From Nitrosomonas sp. (lineage in GTDB: Bacteria > Pseudomonadota > Gammaproteobacteria > Burkholderiales > Nitrosomonadaceae): a stretch of 39,543 nt of DNA. Both the position numbers and the translations under genes were made by a program. The stretch spans positions 1-39,543 of the forward strand of contig NZ_JAMWZS010000028.1 in NCBI RefSeq assembly GCF_024282095.1, written 5' to 3'. The notes beneath the pieces were generated by a model. That model was not told where the DNA came from. It did not search any database and was given only the letters and a program-made list of their open reading frames with translations. This document shows positions 7,703 to 15,638 of the stretch, piece by piece (the first letter of the stretch is position 1; each line of letters begins with the position of its first letter).

Positions 7703-9235
7703 ATGGTCAATGAAGAAAAATTGAAAATATTAATGGTGGAGTGTTCTGAAGAGGATACGGAACGAGTATCGAATATACTCGTTCAAGGTGGGTTTCAATC
7801 AGATTGCTTGCGTGTTTCAACTGCCATTGATTTACATGACGCACTTCTGACCAGAAACTGGGACGTGATTCTATCTGATTACGATTTGCCACAGCTCAAT
7901 GCCCAAGATGTATTGCAAGCCGTAAGAGAGCAAGATTTAGATATACCTCTGATTATTGTATCGAGTCATGTGGGCGAAGAAGCGGCAGAGCACATCATGG
8001 CTTTAGGTGCTTATGATTTTGTGATGAAAAGAAATCTTGCCAGACTGGTGCCTGCAATACGACGCAGCCTGCATGAAGTAGAAAATTACCAGCGCTTTAT
8101 AACTATACAAAATGCATTGCAAAAAAGTGAAACACTATTCCAAGCTATCACATCCAATCTTCCCGGTGTAGTTTTTCAATTCTTGTTAACCGCTAAGAAT
8201 CAAATTGGTTTTCCTTATGTAAGTGATGCCAGTGAAACGTTGCTGGGATTGCTTCCAAAAAAACTAATGGATAACCCACGGCTCTTTCCGGAATTGATTT
8301 TGCCGGATGATAGAGAATCTTATCATCAGTTAATGATGACATCAGCTGAGCAGCTTGCAACTTGGAATTGGGAAGGCTGTATTCAAGTAAAAGGTGATAC
8401 TGATATCAAGTGGATCAGTTTACGTGCAACGCCCAGAAAAATGACTGACGGTGCGACGATATGGGATGGTATCATGATCAATATTACTCGAAATAAATTG
8501 GCTGAGCGTGAGATTGCACGCTCACGTGAGCAATTAGCCGAATTATCTTCTTATTTGCAGAAAGTCAAAGAACAAGAACGTGCTCGAATTGCGCGAGAAA
8601 TTCATGATGATATTGGGGGAACGTTGACTGCAATTAAATGTGAGCTGTTTCCGTGCATGGATACAACGCTAAGAAAGCCTGAATTTTATCAGCGAAAAGC
8701 GAAGTCTGTTGAATGTTTAGTGGACCGAGTCATTGATAGCACGCGTCGAATTTCCTTGGATTTGCGACCAGGTATTCTTGATTGTGGCATCGTAGCAGCT
8801 GTTCAATGGCAGGCAAAAGAATTTAGTGACCGAACCGGTATTGCTTGTAAGGTATCCTGTGGAAATGAAGAAATACCTTTGGATTCGGATTTGGCAGTAG
8901 CAATTTTTCGTGTTTTCCAGGAAACCCTCACGAATATCTCAAAGCATGCACACGCTTCTCGCGTTCAAGTTAAACTTGTGGAGTTGGATAAGTTGATTCT
9001 TCTGGAAATAATCGATAATGGATGTGGAATTACCAATATTGACATGGAGAAACAGGATTCTTTTGGAATTCGAGGCATGCGTGAACGTTGTCAACAGTTA
9101 AAAGGGAGTTTTCATATTTCGGGAGATCCGGAAAAGGGTACTAAGGTAACTATTCTTATTCCTACTGACAATTTGGAACAACAAACTGGGTATGTGGTTG
9201 GTTTAGAGAGTAAATTAAAGAAAACCACAATTTGA
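7703..9235 (+). CDS. Receiver-PAS-histidine kinase (NarX/DegS-type transmitter)
   Basis: A cytoplasmic 510-residue protein with no membrane segment. Residues 7-125 are a receiver domain with phospho-acceptor D59 (ILSDYDLP) and a lysine in VMKRN. Residues about 135-275 form a PAS-like sensor (ETLFQAITSNLPGVVFQF). A HisKA_3 dimerisation helix follows with the phospho-histidine in ARIAREIHDDIG, then an HATPase domain with the N box (FQETLTNISKHAHASR) and G boxes (DNGCGI, FGIRGMRERC). The Mg-binding acidic pair of the receiver reads E13-C14 instead of E-D, so the receiver may be impaired. The LuxR-type regulator 52 bases downstream is the obvious partner. The signal sensed is unknown. Confidence 0.9.
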   Translation: MVNEEKLKILMVECSEEDTERVSNILVQGGFQSDCLRVSTAIDLHDALLTRNWDVILSDYDLPQLNAQDVLQAVREQDLDIPLIIVSSHVGEEAAEHIMALGAYDFVMKRNLARLVPAIRRSLHEVENYQRFITIQNALQKSETLFQAITSNLPGVVFQFLLTAKNQIGFPYVSDASETLLGLLPKKLMDNPRLFPELILPDDRESYHQLMMTSAEQLATWNWEGCIQVKGDTDIKWISLRATPRKMTDGATIWDGIMINITRNKLAEREIARSREQLAELSSYLQKVKEQERARIAREIHDDIGGTLTAIKCELFPCMDTTLRKPEFYQRKAKSVECLVDRVIDSTRRISLDLRPGILDCGIVAAVQWQAKEFSDRTGIACKVSCGNEEIPLDSDLAVAIFRVFQETLTNISKHAHASRVQVKLVELDKLILLEIIDNGCGITNIDMEKQDSFGIRGMRERCQQLKGSFHISGDPEKGTKVTILIPTDNLEQQTGYVVGLESKLKKTTI

Positions 9236-9287
9236 CTATATGATAAAAAAAAGAAAGTTGCGTGGTTTTGAGTAGCTGGAGATACAC

Positions 9288-9920
9288 ATGATAAGTGTAA
9301 TGATTGCTGATGACCATGCAATTGTTCGCCAAGGCTTAAAGCAGATACTCAGTGAAACTGATGACATTAAAGTAACTGGTGAAGCAGAGACAGGATTTCA
9401 AGCAATCAAGATCGCACGGCAGCAACACTTCGACGTTATGTTATTGGATATTTCTTTGCCGGACAGAAATGGCATTGAAATTCTGAAACAAATCAAGAAG
9501 GATATACCAGATCTTGCAGTATTAATGCTCAGTATGCACAATGAGCACGAATTTGCAATTCGTGCATTAAAAGCAGGGGCGGCAGGTTATCTAAATAAAC
9601 AAAGTGCGCCAGCGCAACTTGTTATCGCTATTCGTCAGGTCGCAAAAGGTGATAAATATGTGAGTCCGGCGGTTGCCCAGGAACTTGCTAACACTATTAA
9701 CATTGATGCAGATAAGCCGCTTTACTCCACTTTATCTGACCGAGAGTACCAGACGTTGTGTTTTATTGCTGCAGGCAAGACGTTGTCAGAGATATCGGCA
9801 GAAATGTTCCTGAGCCCCAAAACAGTGAGTGTCTATCGTGCACGATTACTGGAGAAACTTAAGCTAACGAATAATTCAGAATTAATTCGCTATGCTATAA
9901 AAAATAAGTTAGTTGATTAA
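9288..9920 (+). CDS. NarL/FixJ-family response regulator
   Basis: A 210-residue two-domain regulator. The receiver (residues 1-120) has the acidic pair D8-D9, phospho-acceptor D54 (LLDISLPD) and a conserved lysine in YLNKQSAP. The C-terminal LuxR-type helix-turn-helix is at about residues 145-205 (LSDREYQTLCFIAAGKTLSEI, then LSPKTVSVYRARLLEKL). It would bind DNA after phosphorylation, most likely by the kinase encoded directly upstream. GGAG lies before the ATG. Targets are not evident; the neighbouring c-di-GMP and motility genes are reasonable candidates by position only. Confidence 0.95.
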   Translation: MISVMIADDHAIVRQGLKQILSETDDIKVTGEAETGFQAIKIARQQHFDVMLLDISLPDRNGIEILKQIKKDIPDLAVLMLSMHNEHEFAIRALKAGAAGYLNKQSAPAQLVIAIRQVAKGDKYVSPAVAQELANTINIDADKPLYSTLSDREYQTLCFIAAGKTLSEISAEMFLSPKTVSVYRARLLEKLKLTNNSELIRYAIKNKLVD

Positions 9921-9975
9921 ATGTTGTGCTGATTTTGTTTTAATTGAGAGGGTTTTCATTTTTTTATGTATTTGA

Positions 9976-11814
9976 ATGACATCTATGAATCAAGATAGGA
10001 ACCTGACTCCTTTAATGCTTGCTCGTGAAACATTGCAGCAGCTTTCGTCACTTAAAATCCCCCCCACTCCTGATAATTATCATAGGGTCTATAATCAGAT
10101 TGCAGGTAAACCAGAAAACACTATTTCTGAGAATACTGCAAAAATTTTGAAGGAATTAATATCAGAATTTCCACGACATACACCTAATTTACTGAAATAT
10201 GCCAATGCCTTGGAACAGGCACTGGAAGCTAAGAATTGGTACAAATATAAAGCTACGTTCATTAAGTTTGTTGAAACTGAATTTACCTCAAAAAATAAGC
10301 TTAATGAGCTTGATAATAAAGCGCACGAAGCTATTGTTCCATGGGGAAGCATGATAGAAGCTTTATTTAAGCAATTGGAAAGCAATCACGGTGCTTTAAC
10401 TATTGCCAAAAAACGAGCAGCTCTTAATCACGTGCTCACAAAATTTTCTCAAGATCCAGAGCAGTTATATATCAAGTTGGATGCTTTGATTGATTCATGG
10501 ATAAAACCCTTAGCATCTTCCCAAGAACAAATTGATAATCTGGAACCAACCTCGCTGTTTGTTCAAAACCAGAGCTCAGATAATGCTGAGCCGGAAAAAC
10601 AGCATGCCACTGCTTATTTTATCCGCCAATTATTGGAACAACAGGCACAACTGCTGGAAAGCATCGCCGATTCTCAGATGAATGATGCTGTTTTAGCTGA
10701 AGAAGCCACAGTGCTTGCACAGCAATTAAGGAAAATTCAAGATGAACAGGAAATGGAGCAGTGTGTTTCCAGGTTTAAACAATTTTGTCTTAAATTAGAA
10801 TTATTGAGTGAAAATGGTACCAAGTTGCAACAAGGCTTATTGAGGTTACTGAATTTGCTGATAAATAGTACTGGCTATTTATTGTCGGAAGATCCGTGGG
10901 TTATGAATAAGATCATGATGTTGCAGGAAGCAATATCAAGTCCGCTGGATCTGCACAATATCGCGCAAGCTGAACATTACCTAGAAGAAATCATCCAGAA
11001 CCAGAAAATAATAAAACAAAGTTTGAATGAAGCTAAGTCGATCATGAAGCAAATGGTGAGTTCCTTAATTAGTAATATTGAGGAATTATCTGATTCAACA
11101 GGTGAGTACCACGACAAACTTGGATATTATTCCGAGAAAATTAATCAAACGGATGACATAAAGATACTCAATCAATTTCTCGTAGAAATCATGCAAGAGA
11201 CCAAACAGATGCAAGAGAGTGCATCGAATTACCGTAATGATTTTCTAACTGCCCGTGCAGAAGTCAGCTTAGCGCAGAATAAAATTAATCAGCTTGAAAC
11301 TGAGTTATCAAAAATGTGCGAAAAAGTGCATGAAGATCATCTAACCGGTGTACTGAATCGACGGGGACTGGATAGTGCATTTGAACGTGAAACCTCTCGT
11401 GCGATACGCCACCAAGCTCCTTTATGTTATGCACTACTGGACATTGATAATTTCAAACAATTGAATGATACCCATGGTCATAAGGTCGGGGATGACGTAT
11501 TGGTATATCTAGTTGAATCAGTCAAGAATACGACGCGACCTGAAGATGTCGTGTCACGTTACGGTGGTGAAGAGTTTGTGATTTTACTACCAAACACAAA
11601 GCTTGAAGAAGCTGTTGAGGTTCTAGCCAGAATACGGCGCAATTTAACCAAGAAGTTTTTTTTACATGAAAATAAACGCTTATTGATTACTTTCAGTGCT
11701 GGTGTTGCTCAACACCAACCAGGAGAGTCACAAGAAAATACTTTTAAGCGTGCCGATGAAGCACTATATCGTGCAAAAAAAGGTGGAAAAAATCAAATAC
11801 TCATATCTGAGTGA
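9976..11814 (+). CDS. Diguanylate cyclase with long helical N-terminal region
   Basis: This 612-residue protein ends in a GGDEF domain (about residues 450-610): DHLTGVLNRRGLDSAF, FKQLNDTHGHKVGDDVL, and the active-site loop RYGGEEF. The RxxD product-inhibition site (RPED) sits five residues before the GGEEF motif, so both activity and feedback are expected. Residues 1-445 are soluble and helical with predicted coiled coils (for example 215-270 and 415-450) and no recognised sensor; the first 40 residues (LARETLQQLSSLKIPPTPDN) are typical of a family of betaproteobacterial cyclases. An in-frame TGA immediately precedes the first ATG; another ATG lies three codons later, and no good ribosome-binding site serves either. 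Confidence 0.9.
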   Translation: MTSMNQDRNLTPLMLARETLQQLSSLKIPPTPDNYHRVYNQIAGKPENTISENTAKILKELISEFPRHTPNLLKYANALEQALEAKNWYKYKATFIKFVETEFTSKNKLNELDNKAHEAIVPWGSMIEALFKQLESNHGALTIAKKRAALNHVLTKFSQDPEQLYIKLDALIDSWIKPLASSQEQIDNLEPTSLFVQNQSSDNAEPEKQHATAYFIRQLLEQQAQLLESIADSQMNDAVLAEEATVLAQQLRKIQDEQEMEQCVSRFKQFCLKLELLSENGTKLQQGLLRLLNLLINSTGYLLSEDPWVMNKIMMLQEAISSPLDLHNIAQAEHYLEEIIQNQKIIKQSLNEAKSIMKQMVSSLISNIEELSDSTGEYHDKLGYYSEKINQTDDIKILNQFLVEIMQETKQMQESASNYRNDFLTARAEVSLAQNKINQLETELSKMCEKVHEDHLTGVLNRRGLDSAFERETSRAIRHQAPLCYALLDIDNFKQLNDTHGHKVGDDVLVYLVESVKNTTRPEDVVSRYGGEEFVILLPNTKLEEAVEVLARIRRNLTKKFFLHENKRLLITFSAGVAQHQPGESQENTFKRADEALYRAKKGGKNQILISE

Positions 11815-12028
11815 CCCATGTAACCCAATGTTAATTATAGAGTTTGCAATATTCTTCAGTAAATAGCACCGATTTCCCTTTTTATTCATTCAATCTATTC
11901 CTGAACTGCTCTGCTAACTTTGTTCACGTGGCAGTCTATACCGGAATGGGTTCTCCTTCGCAATCCAACGAATTATCCCCGAACTGGCATAGCCTGACAT
12001 TTCATGATGCCAAATGAGGAGGATAGCA

Positions 12029-12832
12029 ATGCAAAAAGCTATTAAACAAAAACAGAGAGGAATGCTAAGACTGGTTAAATCATCACCAGATGCTATTAAA
12101 AGTGAGCAGAAACCTATGGTTGATTCTGAAGACTATTATAAGCAAGTAGAGTGTTATGCTGAACAGATTCGCAAAACAAATAGCGCGGATGAAATCATTA
12201 GAATTCTTGACATTGTATTGTCTGAGACCAGAGGTTTGCGGTTTAGTGATGAAGTATTTGCCGCACAGGAACAGGTAAAACATGCAGAGCAAAAAATTGA
12301 ATCATTAAAAAGCGAATTAGAACAGCTGAGAGGACTCGTACAAACTGACCAAATGACCGGTGCGTTCAATCGTCGTGGCTTAGATGATATTTTTAAACGT
12401 GAGGCAGCTCGCGCTGATCGGAATGCACAGTCATTAGGTGTGGTTTTGATCGATCTGGATAATTTTAAACAGATCAATGATAGCTTGGGCCATCCCTATG
12501 GAGACAGTGTGCTGGTTAATTTAGTTACTGTTGCCAAGGAAACATTGCGCCCTACGGATATTGTGGCACGTTTTGGTGGCGAAGAATTTGTGATTCTATT
12601 ACCCGATGTAGAAATGGAAGAGGCATTAACTATTATTCATCGATTGCAAAATAATTTAACAAAGAATAGCTTGCTACAGATCGATAATCAATTAACTTCA
12701 ATAACGTTTAGCGCTGGTGTTGCGTTACGTTCATTTGGTGAACATCAACATTCAGTATTAAATCGCGCTGATCAGGCGCTCTATCAGGCGAAGCGTACAG
12801 GAAAGAATTGCGCAATTCCTGCATTAGTATGA
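12029..12832 (+). CDS. Diguanylate cyclase (GGDEF domain)
   Basis: A 267-residue protein with a short N-terminal region, a coiled coil at about residues 80-105 (EQVKHAEQKIESLKSELEQL), and a C-terminal GGDEF domain containing DQMTGAFNRRGLDDIF, FKQINDSLGHPYGDSVL and RFGGEEF. The I-site RPTD is correctly placed five residues ahead of the GGEEF motif. It synthesises c-di-GMP. The start at 12029 is chosen because AGGAGGA ends five bases before it; an ATG at 12014 overlaps that site and is less likely. Its GGDEF domain closely resembles that of the preceding gene, suggesting tandem duplication followed by different N-terminal regions. Confidence 0.92.
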   Translation: MQKAIKQKQRGMLRLVKSSPDAIKSEQKPMVDSEDYYKQVECYAEQIRKTNSADEIIRILDIVLSETRGLRFSDEVFAAQEQVKHAEQKIESLKSELEQLRGLVQTDQMTGAFNRRGLDDIFKREAARADRNAQSLGVVLIDLDNFKQINDSLGHPYGDSVLVNLVTVAKETLRPTDIVARFGGEEFVILLPDVEMEEALTIIHRLQNNLTKNSLLQIDNQLTSITFSAGVALRSFGEHQHSVLNRADQALYQAKRTGKNCAIPALV

Positions 12833-12988
12833 CTAATCGTTTGTGGTGATGAACGTATATTCTGTTGATATTGTTAGTTTAGGCAATACAGAGTTATTCA
12901 ATATTAATCGCATATCTTTTTTATCAATTTCTTGATTTTTTAAAAGATAGCAGCTCTGAATATATTCTTATTAGCGAGAAAATAATCT

Positions 12989-13014
12989 TAAGAAATATTC
13001 AATAAGGCCGATGA
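12989..13014 (+). promoter_or_regulatory. Possible sigma-28 promoter of the EAL-HDOD gene
   Basis: TAAG at 12989-12992 and GCCGATGA at 13007-13014 are separated by 14 bases, close to the FliA consensus TAAA-N15-GCCGATAA. It is 45 bases upstream of the start codon. Two mismatches and the short spacer make it less certain than the fliC promoter. Confidence 0.4.
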
Positions 13015-13059
13015 GCTAGAACATTTTGCCTAGGACAATAGATTACAGCGGAGGAACAA

Positions 13060-14298
13060 ATGGGAGGTTTTTTTCTTGGTCGACAACCAATTCTAGATCG
13101 TAATCATAATTTGGTAGCATTTGAATTGCTTTTTAGACAAGACGAAACTGAGGAAGTAGCACATGTTACAAATGATTTATCTGCATCAGCTAATGTTATC
13201 GTTAATGCGTACGGTCAGCTGGGTATCCAGAATGTATTGGGTCGGCAGCGCGGTTTTGTTAATGCAGATCCCGACCTGATTATGAGCGACATTATTAGTT
13301 TATTACCTTGTAAACATGTCATTCTAGAACTAAAAGAATCTGCATCAATTACTGCAGAATTTATGCAGCGGTGTAACGAATTGAAACAAAAAGGATATCA
13401 ATTTGCTCTTGATAACGTTGTTGCAATGAACAATAAAATTGAACAACTGTTACCTATAGTCAGTGTAGTGAAAGTGGATATCCTGGCGCTTGAGAAAGAT
13501 CAACTCGCAGAACTTGTAAGTGAACTAAATCGTTGGCCAGTCCTGCTTTTAGCTCTGAAAGTAGAAAATCGTGAGCAAGAAGCACGTTGCATGCAATTGG
13601 GTTTTCAAATGTTCCAGGGCTATTATTTTGCAAAACCTGAGGTTTTGTCAGTAAAACGTGCTGATCCAGGAAAAATGTCATTATTAAAACTGCTGACATT
13701 AGTTATGGGCGATAGCGAAATTGAAGAGATCGAGAAAGAATTCAAACATCAACCAGGACTAAGCTATAACCTGATGCGGATGGTGAACTCAGTCGCCAGT
13801 GGTTTACCTCAAAAAATCAACTCTATCAAACATGCAATCATGATATTGGGGCGTAAACAATTGCAGAGATGGGTGCAGTTGTTGCTTTATAGCGCTAATC
13901 AATCAGATGATGGTATGTCCAATGCTTTAATGCAAACAGCCGCAGCGCGCGGGAAACTGATGGAATTAATTGCAACAGCCGAACGTCCCCATGATAAAAA
14001 TCACCATGAGAGAGCATTTATGGTTGGAATCTTATCGTTACTTGATGCATTGCTAGGCATTGAGATGCAGCAAATAGTTGACAAACTTGGTATTCCCGAT
14101 GATATGAGTCAAGCATTACTAACCCGAGATGGACGTTTGGGTTTAGAACTGAAGTTAATTGAAGCTAATGAGCAAGGTGAAATCACTACAATTCAGTCCA
14201 CATTGAACCAGTTGGGTTTTCTGAGTTTAAGCGAATTGGCAGATATAGAAATACAAGCAATTGGATGGGCGAATCGAATCGGTGAAGTGACTAATTGA
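13060..14298 (+). CDS. Degenerate EAL-HDOD signalling protein (YuxH type)
   Basis: The 412 residues combine an EAL-like domain (about 1-195) with an HDOD domain (about 200-390). The EAL motif reads ELL (AFELLFRQ), and the usual DDFGTG loop is ALDNVVAM, so phosphodiesterase activity is not expected. The HDOD part contains QPGLSYNLMRMVNS, INSIKHAIMILGRKQLQRW and ERAFMVGILSLLDALLG. Proteins of this architecture act as signalling adaptors in motility control in several proteobacteria (CdgJ of Vibrio cholerae is one example). GGAGG lies before the ATG. A close paralogue is encoded at 31409-32653. Its place just upstream of the che operon fits a motility role. Confidence 0.9.
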   Translation: MGGFFLGRQPILDRNHNLVAFELLFRQDETEEVAHVTNDLSASANVIVNAYGQLGIQNVLGRQRGFVNADPDLIMSDIISLLPCKHVILELKESASITAEFMQRCNELKQKGYQFALDNVVAMNNKIEQLLPIVSVVKVDILALEKDQLAELVSELNRWPVLLLALKVENREQEARCMQLGFQMFQGYYFAKPEVLSVKRADPGKMSLLKLLTLVMGDSEIEEIEKEFKHQPGLSYNLMRMVNSVASGLPQKINSIKHAIMILGRKQLQRWVQLLLYSANQSDDGMSNALMQTAAARGKLMELIATAERPHDKNHHERAFMVGILSLLDALLGIEMQQIVDKLGIPDDMSQALLTRDGRLGLELKLIEANEQGEITTIQSTLNQLGFLSLSELADIEIQAIGWANRIGEVTN

Positions 14299-14324
14299 AT
14301 ATATTTTTTGCTGTTCTTTAGAGC

Positions 14325-14351
14325 TAAAGCTATTTTATGTTATGCCGTTAA
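14325..14351 (+). promoter_or_regulatory. Sigma-28 (FliA) promoter of the chemotaxis operon
   Basis: TAAA at 14325-14328, a 15-base spacer, and GCCGTTAA at 14344-14351 match TAAA-N15-GCCGATAA with a single mismatch. The site lies 132 bases before the CheZ-like gene, which is the first gene of the che cluster. Confidence 0.75.
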
Positions 14352-14483
14352 TACATTGATTAATAATGATTTTAACATGATTTGAGTGATCGGTAACGGG
14401 GCAGTTACGGGAAATAGCACATTTTAGGGATTTCAATAGATTTGATCCATCGGCGTTTTTTATTGAGCAATGAGGAGAAAAGT

Positions 14484-15065
14484 ATGGTTGAGATGCAACC
14501 AGACGACGGCAAAGCTGACAATCAATACTCAGATCAATTAGTGACAGTAGGTTTATCAAATGAAGCTCTATGTAATACTGAAGCCGACGAATACTTTATG
14601 AGCATTAAAGTAGAACTCAATCAGATTGATCGATTGGTCAGTGATGCGGTTAATAATCTTGTTATTAATTTTAGATATATCAGTAAATTGACAAAATCAC
14701 ATCATGATATGGTCTTGGCTATTGAGAAAATGGCTGCTCCTGAAGGAAGTAAACCCATTATTGAGCTACTAGAAAAACAAATGATCATTGCTGACAAAAT
14801 TGAGCAAGAGTTAGAAATGGCAATTACTTCATTGCAATTTGGAGATTTAGTTACTCAGTTGCTTGCACATACAGCAAGGCAAGTTGAAACACTTAACATA
14901 GAACTACAGCGCATTGATCGACAAAGTAATTGGAAGAGTGAGAAAACAACGCTGCAAGCGACTCATGAAGGAATTTCAAAAGCAGTTAATATAGCAAATA
15001 CTAAAAGCAAAAGAAAGCCTGTCGTACAGCAAGGCATGCAGATGGGTGATATCGAACTTTTTTAA
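14484..15065 (+). CDS. CheZ-like chemotaxis protein (candidate CheY-P phosphatase)
   Basis: A 193-residue, nearly all-helical protein. The helix LQFGDLVTQLLAHTARQVETL holds D121 and Q125 in the D-x-x-x-Q spacing used by CheZ (D143 and Q147 in E. coli, QDLTGQ). The product ends in GDIELF, a short acidic-hydrophobic tail that could bind CheY as the CheZ tail does. The gene precedes cheY directly. Overall similarity to CheZ is not obvious by eye, and related helical che-operon proteins have no assigned role, so the phosphatase function is inference. The start at 14484 is preferred to an upstream ATG at 14442, because GAGGAG lies a few bases before it. Confidence 0.6.
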   Translation: MVEMQPDDGKADNQYSDQLVTVGLSNEALCNTEADEYFMSIKVELNQIDRLVSDAVNNLVINFRYISKLTKSHHDMVLAIEKMAAPEGSKPIIELLEKQMIIADKIEQELEMAITSLQFGDLVTQLLAHTARQVETLNIELQRIDRQSNWKSEKTTLQATHEGISKAVNIANTKSKRKPVVQQGMQMGDIELF

Positions 15066-15134
15066 CACAAAGCTGCTTGAGACATGCACATTTTATCTGG
15101 GAAATTAACAATATTAGTAAGAGGAGTGGGGTAA

Positions 15135-15500
15135 ATGGCTAAGACGATACTTGCGGTAGATGATTCTGCATCAATTCGGCAAATGGTTGCTTTTACGCTT
15201 AAAGGTGCAGGTTATGAAGTCATTGAAGCAGTTGATGGTCAAGATGCGTTAGATAAAGCAAATGCTTATAAAGTTAATTTAGTATTGACAGATATTAATA
15301 TGCCCCGCATGGATGGACTAAAGTTACTTGAGTTATTGCGCAAATTATCTCATTACAAGGCAATACCAATTTTAATGTTGACTACTGAATCTGGCGATGA
15401 AATGAAGGCAAAAGGCAGAGCAGCTGGCGCAACAGGTTGGTTGGTTAAGCCTTTTGATCCAAAGCGCTTGCTCGAAGTTATTGGCAAGGTTATTGGTTAA
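15135..15500 (+). CDS. cheY: Chemotaxis response regulator CheY
   Basis: A single-domain receiver of 121 residues. All key positions are present: acidic pair D9-D10, phospho-acceptor D53 (VLTDINMPRMDG), T83 in LTTES, and K105 in WLVKPFDP. Phosphorylated by CheA, it binds the flagellar switch protein FliM and changes motor rotation. AGAGGAG precedes the ATG. It lies between the CheZ-like gene and cheA in the same direction. Confidence 0.95.
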   Translation: MAKTILAVDDSASIRQMVAFTLKGAGYEVIEAVDGQDALDKANAYKVNLVLTDINMPRMDGLKLLELLRKLSHYKAIPILMLTTESGDEMKAKGRAAGATGWLVKPFDPKRLLEVIGKVIG

Positions 15501-15638
15501 TTAATGACATAAATTATGTGACTTATGGGTAATTTTAATTAATTCTAGAGATTAAGTGATTTTTATATTTCTGTTTCTTTAATTTACTCATTTTCCTAAA
15601 GCGCTAGGCTAACAATTCAACTGAAAGTAGGATTACCT

